A stretch of DNA of 64,000 nucleotides from Mycolicibacterium mucogenicum DSM 44124 (GTDB lineage Bacteria; Actinomycetota; Actinomycetes; Mycobacteriales; Mycobacteriaceae): the NCBI RefSeq assembly GCF_005670685.2, contig NZ_CP062008.1, positions 3,038,001 through 3,102,000 of the forward strand. The letters are read 5' to 3'. The notes beneath the pieces were generated by a model. That model made no database searches, was not told the DNA's origin, and saw nothing but the letters and a program-made list of their open reading frames with translations. The position numbers and the translations under genes were made by a program. Positions 8,883-16,645 of this stretch are shown here, one piece after another; the stretch's first letter is position 1; the number at the start of each line of letters is the position of its first letter.

Positions 8883-8933
8883 CTATCGCCCAACCGTGGC
8901 CCTGGTGAGGAGCACCCACGTCGATTCGTTCAC
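8883..8933 (-). CDS. Leader-peptide ORF (16 codons) upstream of hydrolase
   Basis: A GTG-started ORF encodes VNESTWVLLTRATVGR and stops with TAG. It is preceded at ideal spacing (seven bases) by GAGGAGGT (complement at 8941-8948), one of the best ribosome sites in the window. It ends just before the hairpin that abuts the hydrolase ribosome site. An in-frame ATG at 8960 would extend it by nine codons. Position and signals suggest a regulatory leader peptide rather than a functional protein. It has not been matched to any known leader. Confidence 0.5.
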   Translation of the reverse strand: MNESTWVLLTRATVGR

Positions 8934-8972
8934 GGGTACCACCTCCTCGTCCTCTCGCATGGCCCGCCAACG

Positions 8973-9009
8973 AAACTAGCAGCGGCTTCTTTTTGCGGCC
9001 AACCATTTT
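8973..9009 (-). promoter_or_regulatory. WhiB7-like promoter for the hydrolase leader
   Basis: Reading the minus strand: AAAAT (9009-9005), two bases, TTGGCC (-35, 9002-8997), 18 bases, TAGTTT (-10, 8978-8973). An AT-rich patch immediately upstream of a TTG-type -35 followed by a TANNNT -10 is the architecture described for WhiB7-dependent promoters in mycobacteria. Transcription would begin near 8966, just before the leader ORF. The motif is seen; WhiB7 control is inferred. Confidence 0.45.
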
Positions 9010-9078
9010 CGTCACGGGATGCGGCTGTGCCGCCACACTTCGACCGGCGCCGAAGCATCGGCGGCGCATTCTGGAGCC

Positions 9079-9507
9079 ATGAACTCTGCAAACTCTGACG
9101 AAGTCGATAACCGAGGAATCGAAGCAGTGACGCATGCGTGGGAAGAAGCGCTGGCGAACCACGATGTCGAGGCCCTGTTGGCTTGCTACGCACCGGACGC
9201 CATCCTGGAAAGCCCGGTGGCAGCGCACATCTTGGGCGGGCCTGGGGTGTGTCGGGGCCATGAGGAGCTCAGATCTTTCCTGACCGAGGTGGTGGCACGT
9301 ACCCCGGACGAGCGGCACTACTACCGCGCCGGATTCTTCACCGACGGCCACCGCGCCACCTGGGAGTATCCCCGCGAGACACCGGACGGCCAGCAGATGG
9401 ATTTTGTCGAGGTAATGGAGATCGAGCACGGATTGATCCAGGCTCATCGCGTCTACTGGGGTTGGCGCGGAGTCGAGATCCTGGCCAGCGATGGCTACTA
9501 CCGATGA
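9079..9507 (+). CDS. NTF2-like (SnoaL/nuclear transport factor 2 family) protein
   Basis: A 142-residue cone-shaped alpha+beta barrel protein. The pattern AWEEALANHDVEALLACYAPDA followed by the RGHEELRSFL helix is typical of SnoaL-like polyketide-cyclase/ketosteroid-isomerase relatives (quoted in part: NHDVEALLACYAPDA). These bind small hydrophobic molecules, sometimes as isomerases or hydratases. The ATG at 9079 has TGGAG directly upstream. It is followed by the P450 gene, whose possible ATG (9504) overlaps this stop by four bases, so both may act on one substrate. Confidence 0.75.
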   Translation: MNSANSDEVDNRGIEAVTHAWEEALANHDVEALLACYAPDAILESPVAAHILGGPGVCRGHEELRSFLTEVVARTPDERHYYRAGFFTDGHRATWEYPRETPDGQQMDFVEVMEIEHGLIQAHRVYWGWRGVEILASDGYYR

Positions 9508-9578
9508 TTTCGATCCTGGGAGATGCGCGCGGCATTCCGTCTAGCCTGGCGGTAGTCGATCCGCGGGGGGCGAACAAC

Positions 9579-10898
9579 GTGAATATCGATCTGAAGAACC
9601 GGGCGCACTGGCTGATGGGGTATGGGCTCCCCCGCGCGACACTGAAACTGCTCGCGCGCCGGGGCGACCCGTTCGCGCAACTCCTCCTTGATGACGGTCA
9701 ACATGATCGCGCGTACGACCTGATCGAGCAGATTCGCCGGCAAGGACGAATGGCGCCGGCATTCGGCGGCAACGCCCTGGTGACAGCCGATCTGCAAATC
9801 ACTCGAGAAACTTTGCGCGACAATCGGTTCCGCACTGCAAAACCGTACGATCGGTCGCCGTTCCGCACCATCCAGCGTCTGTTCGAGAAGACCAATCCCC
9901 GCGTGATCAATCCCGTCGAACCGCCGTCACTCCTGATGGTCGACGAACCCGACCATGCGCGCCTGCGCCGCCTGGTGTCGCGGGCCTTCACGCCGAAAGC
10001 CACCGACGGGCTTCGGCATCGCATCCACGACGTCGCCGACCGCTTGCTGAACGAACTCGACGACGGCAGCGGCGAATGCGATTTGGCGGTCGCCTACGCG
10101 TCCCGAATCCCCATCGAGATCATTGCGGACATGCTGGGAATTCCCCGCGCGGAGGCGCCCTACCTCTACGAAATGGGTGAAGCCATCTCCAAGTTGATCA
10201 CCACCACCGCACCGTCGTGGCGGAACTTCCAGACCGCCGTCGCGGCGCTGCGCGAGCTTGAGGGCTACCTTGCCGCCCACATCGAGCGATTGCGCGGCGC
10301 AAGCGCCGATGACAGCATCCTGGCCGCCGTTGTCCAGGACACCGAACTCTCCGACTTCGAGGTCAGGACGTTCGCGGGCCTACTCCTCGGTGCCGGATTC
10401 CTCACTACCGCACATCAATTCGGCAATGCCGTCGTAGCACTGCTCAATCATCCCGACCAGCTGGCACGCCTCCAGGCCCATCCGGAGGGTTGGCCTAACG
10501 CCGTCGAGGAGATCCTGCGCTACGACTCGGTCTCCCAGATCGGAGTCAGAGTGGCGACGGAGGACGTTCTGGTCGACGGATACCCGGTGCAAAAGGGGAC
10601 CGCCGTCTTCCAGCTCCTTGCCGGCGCCAATCGCGACCCAGCGGTGTTTGAACGCCCCGACCAATTCGACACGGCACGCGCCAACGCCCGTGATCACGTC
10701 AGTTTCGGCACCGGCAGTCACGTCTGCCTGGGTGCTCCGTTGGCGCGCATGGAACTGCAGATCGGCCTGGAGGCACTGTTCGCGCGGTTCCCCAATCTCG
10801 CTCTCGCGGGTACGCCGGCCACGAACGACAGCACGCTGCTGCGCGGAATCAGCTATCTCCCCGTCTCGCTCGCGCCGGCACCGGTCAGTCCGGGCTAG
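9579..10898 (+). CDS. Cytochrome P450
   Basis: A class I bacterial P450 of about 439 residues from this GTG. The I-helix region is LLLGAGFLTTAHQFG, the K-helix has EEILR, and the haem loop is FGTGSHVCLGAPLARME with the Cys thiolate ligand. The ribosome site GGGGGG at 9565-9570 supports GTG 9579, where the text becomes protein-like (VNIDLKNRAHW). An alternative ATG at 9504 would add 25 residues and overlap the NTF2-like stop by ATGA. The substrate is unknown, and no ferredoxin or reductase gene is adjacent. It converges on the acetyltransferase gene at a seven-base gap. Confidence 0.88.
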   Translation: MNIDLKNRAHWLMGYGLPRATLKLLARRGDPFAQLLLDDGQHDRAYDLIEQIRRQGRMAPAFGGNALVTADLQITRETLRDNRFRTAKPYDRSPFRTIQRLFEKTNPRVINPVEPPSLLMVDEPDHARLRRLVSRAFTPKATDGLRHRIHDVADRLLNELDDGSGECDLAVAYASRIPIEIIADMLGIPRAEAPYLYEMGEAISKLITTTAPSWRNFQTAVAALRELEGYLAAHIERLRGASADDSILAAVVQDTELSDFEVRTFAGLLLGAGFLTTAHQFGNAVVALLNHPDQLARLQAHPEGWPNAVEEILRYDSVSQIGVRVATEDVLVDGYPVQKGTAVFQLLAGANRDPAVFERPDQFDTARANARDHVSFGTGSHVCLGAPLARMELQIGLEALFARFPNLALAGTPATNDSTLLRGISYLPVSLAPAPVSPG

Positions 10899-10905
10899 GC
10901 CGTGA

Positions 10906-11799
10906 TCATGCGATCTCGATGAGACTTAGCGGATCGTTGCTCGCATGAGGCAACTCAGCCAGTACCGGCTGTAGATGAGGGTCGGTGACGTGGGAATCAA
11001 ACGACACCGCACTACCGCTGACGCTGGCAACCGACCGCAGCACCAGTGCAACGGCGTTCGCAACCGCATCAATACCGTTGGCTTCGCCCGGCCGCATCGT
11101 CTCGGCGACCACCTCAAAGCCCTGCGCTGAGGGAAACGCGAATGCCACTGCCGAAAGTCGGCCGTCAACCCACGTTCCCGCGCTGCACGCTCGATCGACC
11201 TCTCCAACCTCCATGGCCGCAACTTCCAGCAGTAGGTCCTTTTTGGTTACCGGCGACCAAGGTTCATGAATCCACTCATAGACCGCGGCATATGCACTCG
11301 CGACCTCAGCGAAGTCCATGTCCCTCAGATTCCGGCAATTCCGGAGCGGTCGTGACGCGACCCATCGCCGCACGCCGGCTCCGCGAGGATCGATGACAAT
11401 TCCAGGGCTGCACTGGTATTCGCGGCCGCCGATCGCCGCCACGAACGCGATTGCAGCAGTGTTGCGCCGGCGTACTTTGGTCGAGAATGGCTGCGCCCCA
11501 TCACGAGGTAACGCTCTGATCGTTTCGATCAGCGTGGTGCCGACGCCGAGCCGTCGAGCGTGAGGAACGACCTCTACGGCGCACGGCCAGCGGCTGTGCA
11601 GCAGACTCTTGGCCACCGTCGCGCACCCAATCATCTGGTCGCCGGCATCGACCGCGACTCGGGTACGCCGCCATTCGGGGCCATCACGATCAGGCCCGTG
11701 GAGCGTATGAAACTGCGCCACCCACAGCGGGTCCGCATCTGGCTCCAACAGACTCGGCAGTTGCCGCTCGTCGCCACCACGCCACTCACGCATCCGCAT
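10906..11799 (-). CDS. GNAT-family N-acetyltransferase-like protein
   Basis: A 297-residue protein. The N-terminal half carries a GNAT acetyl-CoA motif, VEVVPHARRLGVGTTLIETI (RxxGxG pattern near residues 82-87). The C-terminal half looks like a second, degenerate GNAT unit without a clear motif A. Tandem-GNAT proteins of this size include mycothiol synthase relatives, but nothing here specifies that substrate. It is transcribed opposite the P450. The fold is well supported and the function is not. Confidence 0.68.
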   Translation of the reverse strand: MRMREWRGGDERQLPSLLEPDADPLWVAQFHTLHGPDRDGPEWRRTRVAVDAGDQMIGCATVAKSLLHSRWPCAVEVVPHARRLGVGTTLIETIRALPRDGAQPFSTKVRRRNTAAIAFVAAIGGREYQCSPGIVIDPRGAGVRRWVASRPLRNCRNLRDMDFAEVASAYAAVYEWIHEPWSPVTKKDLLLEVAAMEVGEVDRACSAGTWVDGRLSAVAFAFPSAQGFEVVAETMRPGEANGIDAVANAVALVLRSVASVSGSAVSFDSHVTDPHLQPVLAELPHASNDPLSLIEIA

Positions 11800-11853
11800 G
11801 TCGCCCCCGCCCGGCGGTCATCTCGTCAACTGCAAACCAGTCTCAGCATGCGC

Positions 11854-12501
11854 TCATCCGCGGAGTAGCACCGGCCTTCCGATTGAGCTGTTGTCGATCA
11901 GTAGCGTTGCCCGCTGCTGCGGCGTGCATTCTCGGAAGTACCGCCGCTGTGCTTCGACGTAGCGTCGCATGCTGGGATGTTCGGGATCCGGGTTGGTTCC
12001 GTCTCGTTGAGCCATCCGCCTCGCCGTTTCAACAAATGGAACATCGAGGAAGATGGACACGTCCCAAGTCGCGGCGAATTCGTTGCGGTGCAGGAAGATT
12101 CCATCCACGATGAGGACGGTTCCCGGCGCGGCTGATCTCGGTACTGGGTTGAGAATCGCGTCGGTTGCGAGGTCATGAGCGGCAGTACGGTACGTCCGTG
12201 ATCCACCCGGCGAGAATGGCGCGATCACGTCGATATGGAAGCGTTCGTAGTTGTATGAGTCCGCCCAAAATCCCTCCGGAGAGTCGCGTCCGCGCCGGTA
12301 GCGCACGTCCCGAGTGTTATGGAAGTCGTCGAGCGAGACGCGAACCACGGGCCGTCGTTGCGCTCGTAACAGCGCCGCGAGTTCGTCTGCGAAGTAAGTC
12401 TTTCCGGCTCCGTCCGGTCCGTCGATCCCAACCCGCGGACAGCGGCCGTCGTCGGAGGCGGGTATGCGCGCAGCGACCAATTGCATGACGTCGGCCGTCA
12501 A
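11854..12501 (-). CDS. Uridine-kinase-like P-loop kinase
   Basis: The product has up to 215 residues. Residues about 23-33 form a Walker A loop GIDGPDGAGKT, followed by VSLDDFHNTRDVRYRRGRDS, matching the uridine kinase/phosphoribulokinase family's catalytic Asp region. The block LIVDGIFLHRNEF is also typical of the family. These enzymes phosphorylate nucleosides or related alcohols with ATP or GTP. A TTG start at 12501 overlaps the acetyltransferase stop by four bases; ATG at 12486 is an alternative and loses five residues. The pair is probably co-transcribed. Confidence 0.8.
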   Translation of the reverse strand: MTADVMQLVAARIPASDDGRCPRVGIDGPDGAGKTYFADELAALLRAQRRPVVRVSLDDFHNTRDVRYRRGRDSPEGFWADSYNYERFHIDVIAPFSPGGSRTYRTAAHDLATDAILNPVPRSAAPGTVLIVDGIFLHRNEFAATWDVSIFLDVPFVETARRMAQRDGTNPDPEHPSMRRYVEAQRRYFRECTPQQRATLLIDNSSIGRPVLLRG

Positions 12502-12977
12502 CGCAGAGCTTTCACCATGGCGAGCCCGAGCGGCCCGTTGCCTTGGCCGACCACGCGAAAACCCTTGCGCTCGTAAAGTCGCTTGGCGGGATTACGCACA
12601 TGGACGTTGGTGCACATCGTGTCGAAATGTGGTGCGAGATCGGCAAACAGCGCGTCCAACAACAAACCGCCGACACCCGAGCCGCGCCGCCCCGGCACGA
12701 CACCGATACACAATTCGCGCAACGGTGTTCCCTGCGCGTCGACACGCAGCGGCGGATCGCTGAGATACGTCCAGACGGCACCGACGTGGCTACCACCGAG
12801 TTCCTCGGCGATGATCGGCACCACGCCACGAGGTGGCAGCATCTCGCGTACTTCGTCGTCTTCGGGATCAGGGAGCGGTCGGTCCTCGATGACGCAGGCA
12901 TGGCGCGCCATCTCGACGACGAAGGCCTCGTCGCCAAAGGTCGCTGCGCGCAACCGCACTCCTGTTTCGGTGGCCAC
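12498..12977 (-). CDS. GNAT-family acetyltransferase
   Basis: A 159-residue single-domain GNAT protein. Motif A reads CIGVVPGRRGSGVGGLLLDA (RRGxGVG acetyl-CoA loop), followed by the NVHVRNPAKRLYERKGFRVVG block that places the acceptor-side Tyr (RLYERKGF). It acetylates an unknown amine. The gene is immediately upstream of, and overlaps, the uridine-kinase-like gene. About 160 non-coding bases precede the flanking LLM gene, with nothing recognisable in them. Confidence 0.85.
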   Translation of the reverse strand: MATETGVRLRAATFGDEAFVVEMARHACVIEDRPLPDPEDDEVREMLPPRGVVPIIAEELGGSHVGAVWTYLSDPPLRVDAQGTPLRELCIGVVPGRRGSGVGGLLLDALFADLAPHFDTMCTNVHVRNPAKRLYERKGFRVVGQGNGPLGLAMVKALR

Positions 12978-13137
12978 GAGCCGATTGTTTCAGCTGGCTA
13001 CTGCGAACGCATCTACATTTCGGTCAGGGCGTTCATCGGTGGCCAGTAGCGCGTACGTACATGTCGTGCCAGGCGTGCAACGCCGAACCGCGACGAGTCC
13101 CCTTCTCTTGGAGTGTCGCCAGAGTGCTCCACACGAA

Positions 13138-14007
13138 CTAGTCGCCCTTCAGCAGAGCCGCGGCACTGGCCACGACGTCGAGCTCGGAGAGCGTCCACGG
13201 CCGGCCGCGGGCGATCACGACGACGTGCTGAATGCCGAGACCCGCCAGTTTCCGGCAACGTTCGACCAGCTGGTCGGCGGACTCACCGGGAGTCAATGCG
13301 CTAGTGAGAGTGTGTTCGATCTCCTGACGTGGCCGCCCGATCTCGTCGCAATGCCGCCCGAGCGCGTCGAGCTGACGACGAATCATGCTGTCCCCGTTCG
13401 GGATATCGAACAGGTTGCAGGCATCTGCGTATTCCGCAACCATGCGCAAGGTACGACGTTCACCGGTGCCGCCGATCAGAACGGGTGGCCGCACGATCGG
13501 CCGTGGCCTGCCGATGGGGTGTTCAGCGCGGTAATAGCTACCCTCGTACGGAGATTCGTCGCCGTCCCACATTCGGCGGGCCAGCTGGAGCAACTCGCGC
13601 ATGCGGTCGAATCGTTCGCCAGTCGGCGGCAGGAACAGCCCGAGCGCTCGCGCTTCGTCGGCGTTATAGCCGGCACCCAGCCCCAACCATGCTCGCCCGC
13701 CGGATAATACGTCCAAAGTGGTGACGGCTTTGATCAACACCGCCGGGTCGCGGAACGTCGTTGCGGTGACCAAGGTGCCGAGCCGCAACTCCGAGGTTTT
13801 GGCGGCAAGGAACCCGAGCGTGGTGTACGCCTCCAGCATCGGCTCATCCAGCCGGCTGGCAGGGTCGGCCTGCAGCAGATGGTCTGCCACCCAGAGCGTG
13901 TCAACGGCTGTGCCGTCGAGGAATTCAGCCACGGCGGCGAGATTTGCGCGAATGGCGGTTGGTCCCTCCGGCCACGAGAAGTTGGTGACGCTGACGCTGA
14001 GTCTCAT
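13138..14007 (-). CDS. LLM-class F420-dependent oxidoreductase
   Basis: A 289-residue luciferase-like TIM-barrel protein. It begins MRLSVSVTNFSWPEG and carries WVADHLLQADPASR, LGTLVTATTFRDPAVLIKAV and LGLGAGYNADEARALG, blocks typical of F420-dependent LLM enzymes in mycobacteria. Such enzymes move hydride between F420 and small organic substrates. The ATG at 14007 overlaps the stop of the upstream membrane-protein gene (ATGA), so the two form a tight operon under the palindrome at 14730-14750. The substrate is unknown. Confidence 0.87.
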   Translation of the reverse strand: MRLSVSVTNFSWPEGPTAIRANLAAVAEFLDGTAVDTLWVADHLLQADPASRLDEPMLEAYTTLGFLAAKTSELRLGTLVTATTFRDPAVLIKAVTTLDVLSGGRAWLGLGAGYNADEARALGLFLPPTGERFDRMRELLQLARRMWDGDESPYEGSYYRAEHPIGRPRPIVRPPVLIGGTGERRTLRMVAEYADACNLFDIPNGDSMIRRQLDALGRHCDEIGRPRQEIEHTLTSALTPGESADQLVERCRKLAGLGIQHVVVIARGRPWTLSELDVVASAAALLKGD

Positions 14008-14738
14008 GCCGGCCCACCGGGGACGGCATGCTCTGGCCGGTTGCGGGCGGCGCGGCGCTTCGGCAACAGGAAGCCAACGGCGACAAGCCAGATCAGAGCC
14101 GAGAACCTGGCGATCGGAAGGAGCGGCGCGGCCGGTGGCCAGATGAGAACGAGCGTCGTCAGCTCGGCGGCCACGGCGATCCCGAGGCCGATCCACGCCA
14201 GGGTCCGCGGCACCAGACGCAGGATCAGCGCCGGTACTGCGAGGCCAGCCGTCAGCAGTCCGAGCATCACGACGTGCGCGACGCCGCCGGTGAGGAACAC
14301 CAGGTAGTAGAGCGCGTTGATCAGTGGGCTGTCGGAGAGGATCTCCGGCCGCGACAGTGTCCACAGCAGCAAGCTCGACAACCCCAGTCCCCCAGCAGCC
14401 AGTACGCCGCCGGCCAGGGCGATGGTGGCGCCCGGTGCGGTGACGCCGAGCTGCCGTAGTCGCGCACTGGCCGTGGCCGCGTAGATCAGGAGCGGCACAG
14501 ACGACCCGAAGACGAAGACCGCGCACACCTGCGCCGACGACGAATACGCGCGGAAGTAATCGAGCACTGCCGCTGAATTCCCGTACGGCAGCGGCGGCAT
14601 GCCGCCCAGCACGACACCCAAGATGACGCCACAGAGCAGCAGGCCGAGCGAAATCGTGCCCAGAAGCCACAGCGGCGGCCCGCCCTGCTGCGGCGCCCGG
14701 CTAGTAGCGGTCGGTCGATCGCGGGTGTAATCGTTCAT
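14004..14738 (-). CDS. Polytopic membrane protein in a MarR-controlled operon
   Basis: A 244-residue protein with about six hydrophobic helices (for example LWLLGTISLGLLLCGVILG, and others to residue 225) and a basic C-terminal tail. I do not recognise the family with certainty; DUF4386-type membrane proteins have a similar plan. The start codon lies inside a perfect 9+3+9 palindrome, and the divergent neighbour is a MarR regulator, so expression is probably repressed by it. It is co-transcribed with the F420-type oxidoreductase. Confidence 0.7.
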   Translation of the reverse strand: MNDYTRDRPTATSRAPQQGGPPLWLLGTISLGLLLCGVILGVVLGGMPPLPYGNSAAVLDYFRAYSSSAQVCAVFVFGSSVPLLIYAATASARLRQLGVTAPGATIALAGGVLAAGGLGLSSLLLWTLSRPEILSDSPLINALYYLVFLTGGVAHVVMLGLLTAGLAVPALILRLVPRTLAWIGLGIAVAAELTTLVLIWPPAAPLLPIARFSALIWLVAVGFLLPKRRAARNRPEHAVPGGPA

Positions 14739-14750
14739 GCAATGAACGAT
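14730..14750. promoter_or_regulatory. MarR-type operator palindrome over the membrane-protein start
   Basis: Perfect inverted repeat with nine-base arms ATCGTTCAT and ATGAACGAT around GCA. The start codon of the membrane-protein gene (14738-14736 on the minus strand) lies within the left arm, and the divergent marR gene begins at 14820. Size and symmetry fit a MarR dimer site. Binding is inferred. Confidence 0.65.
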
Positions 14751-14780
14751 ATTCTCGGTGAACTGGACACGTCAACCTCA

Positions 14781-14793
14781 TTCACAAATTGAA
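14781..14793. promoter_or_regulatory. Second, weaker MarR-type half-palindrome
   Basis: TTCA and TGAA separated by five bases, the same core and spacing as inside the 14730-14750 palindrome, followed by the same CG. It lies 27 bases before the marR start, where it could serve autorepression. Confidence 0.45.
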
Positions 14794-14819
14794 CGGTTTC
14801 GTCCGTGTATTGTTCGTCC

Positions 14820-15326
14820 ATGTCATCAGCTTCCAGCGCCCAGCAGCGGGGCGGTGTTGCGTTCCTGCTCGCCCAGCTCGGCCACCACGCCGCCCAGTTG
14901 TTCGCCGAACGCCTTGTGGCCGTGAAGCTGACGCCGCCACACGCCGGCATCTTGCGAATGATCGCCACCCGGCCGGGCCTCAGTCAGCAGGAACTGAGCG
15001 GGCTGCTGGGTCTGCTGCCCAGCCGGGTGGTCGCATACCTCGACGAACTCGAGTCACGAGGTGAGGTCGAGCGCCGGAGAAACCCGACCGACCGGCGTCT
15101 GTACGCGTTGTACCTGACCAAATCGGGCGAAAAGTTGATGCAGACGCTTTCGGAGATCGCTCGCGAGCACGAACAAGAGCTGACGTCCGGCTTGACCAGC
15201 CAACAACGCAAGACGCTCAACGAACTGCTCGCGACCCTCGCCGACGAGCAGGGCCTGACACCGGCGGTACACCCGGGCTTCCGTCAACTCGGCCGGCGGC
15301 GGGACGAAAAGTCAACCAACCGCTGA
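14820..15326 (+). CDS. MarR-family transcriptional regulator
   Basis: A protein of about 168 residues with a winged helix. Helices LSQQELSGLLGLLPSRVVAY are followed by the wing RRRNPTDRRLYALYLTKSGE, whose DRR motif is diagnostic of MarR proteins. It is divergent from the membrane-protein/LLM operon, with two related palindromic sites in between, so it probably represses both that operon and itself. ATG 14820 is chosen; a GTG at 14805 is possible. The inducer is unknown. Confidence 0.88.
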   Translation: MSSASSAQQRGGVAFLLAQLGHHAAQLFAERLVAVKLTPPHAGILRMIATRPGLSQQELSGLLGLLPSRVVAYLDELESRGEVERRRNPTDRRLYALYLTKSGEKLMQTLSEIAREHEQELTSGLTSQQRKTLNELLATLADEQGLTPAVHPGFRQLGRRRDEKSTNR

Positions 15327-15331
15327 GCAAC

Positions 15332-16486
15332 TCACAACGCGGCGTAGGTGGCTTCGATCAGATCGATGGCCCGGCGATCCCCGGCCAGCGCGTCGCGACG
15401 TAGGTTGGGCACGAACGCGAACGCCAGTTGATTATCGGCGTCGCCGAACGCGAACGCGCCACCCGCGCCGGGATGCCCGAATGCCCCAGGTCCGGCATTC
15501 TGCGGAAACGAGAACAGCTGAGACGGTCGCATGTACCCCAGTCCGTAGCTGGAGTCGAGGATCAAGACAGCATCAGACCCGCTGTGCCGCGGACGGATTG
15601 CGTCGTCCAGAGTCTCCGGACGCAACAGCTCGCCGGCACTCAGCCGTGCGTAGAACTCGGCCAGTGCGCGCGCGGTGGTTATCAATCCGCTCGCCGGCCA
15701 GCCAGCTGCCAGAACGTCGGGATGGTTGTAGCGCGCGGGCGGATTGGCGGTGGCACGGGTGAACAAGGATTGTGGATCGCGATAAGCCTCGACGAGCCGT
15801 GCGACCGTCGTCGCGGGGATTGTGGTTGTGTCCGTTGCCCATTGCTGTTCGCTCGCGTCTGGGAAACCGGTGCGGGCGATACCGTCGAGTGCGGCTGTAC
15901 TGGCGCCGATCATGAGGTCTGCACTGACGTTCGATCGAACATATTCGCCCACAGTGGTTTTCGCGTGCCGGCGAATGATCTCGCCGGCCAGCCAGCCGAA
16001 CGTGAATGCGTGATAGCCGTGCCTCGATCCCGGCTCCCACAACGGACGCTGAGCGGCGAGCAGACCCGCCATCAGTTCCGGATCGGCGGCCTGCTCGATC
16101 GAAACGGGACGCTCCACAGCGGGTAGGCCGGCCGCGTGCGACAGCAGATGCGCACTCGTGGTTTCGCCCTTGTCCGCCGCACCGTACTCGGGCCACCAAC
16201 TCACCACTGGCGCTTCCAGGTCGATACCGTGGCGCTCCGCCACCATCAGCGCGGCCGTCGCGGTTACCGCCTTGGTACACGAGAAGGTGACGCACGCCGT
16301 ATCGCGCTGCCAGCGTCGGCCAGTGCGCGTGTCAGCCACTCCGCCCCACAGATCGACCACGGGTCTGCCATCGATCACGATCGAGACGGCAGCGCCCCAG
16401 TTCTGTCCGTCGGCGAAGCTTGCCTCGAAGATGTCGCGCACAGCGGTGAACGCGGGATCGACGCTCCCCTCCGTCAGTCCTGCCAT
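15332..16486 (-). CDS. Serine beta-lactamase-fold esterase (family VIII / class C-like)
   Basis: A 384-residue protein. The SxxK nucleophile motif is SCTK (near residue 70), and the YxN position is represented by GYHAF near residue 170. The third motif region is GAFGHPGAGG, with HPG in place of KTG. This set is typical of EstB-like family VIII carboxylesterases rather than true beta-lactamases. There is no signal peptide, so it is probably cytoplasmic. It is divergent from the MFS-hppD-hmgA-fahA operon, and its 3' end faces marR at a five-base gap. Confidence 0.85.
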   Translation of the reverse strand: MAGLTEGSVDPAFTAVRDIFEASFADGQNWGAAVSIVIDGRPVVDLWGGVADTRTGRRWQRDTACVTFSCTKAVTATAALMVAERHGIDLEAPVVSWWPEYGAADKGETTSAHLLSHAAGLPAVERPVSIEQAADPELMAGLLAAQRPLWEPGSRHGYHAFTFGWLAGEIIRRHAKTTVGEYVRSNVSADLMIGASTAALDGIARTGFPDASEQQWATDTTTIPATTVARLVEAYRDPQSLFTRATANPPARYNHPDVLAAGWPASGLITTARALAEFYARLSAGELLRPETLDDAIRPRHSGSDAVLILDSSYGLGYMRPSQLFSFPQNAGPGAFGHPGAGGAFAFGDADNQLAFAFVPNLRRDALAGDRRAIDLIEATYAAL

Positions 16487-16617
16487 ATCGGCACGTTACC
16501 GCTGGAGCGACACCGAATCGCTTCGATCGGTCCGCTCAGCGGTCATGCTGTGCGAAGGTTTAGAGCGCATCAGCGCGGTCACTCACAGCAGGACAGCGAT
16601 TCAGTGGGGATCACAAA

Positions 16618-16629
16618 TGTTCGCGAACA
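16618..16629. promoter_or_regulatory. Perfect palindrome TGTTCGCGAACA before the aromatic operon
   Basis: A 12-base perfect palindrome ends 16 bases before the MFS start codon, in the 159-base divergent gap. It does not match the mycobacterial SOS box. It is a candidate operator for the MFS-hppD-hmgA-fahA operon; the regulator is not encoded next to it. A 10-base direct repeat ATCGCTTCGA (16517-16526 and 16634-16643) lies in the same gap. Confidence 0.45.
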
Positions 16630-16645
16630 GATCATCGCTTCGAGC

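Noticed and set aside
9448..9503. Upstream ATG at 9462 as the P450 start
   Set aside because: It would run inside the NTF2-like gene, without ribosome site; the protein-like P450 sequence begins near GTG 9579.
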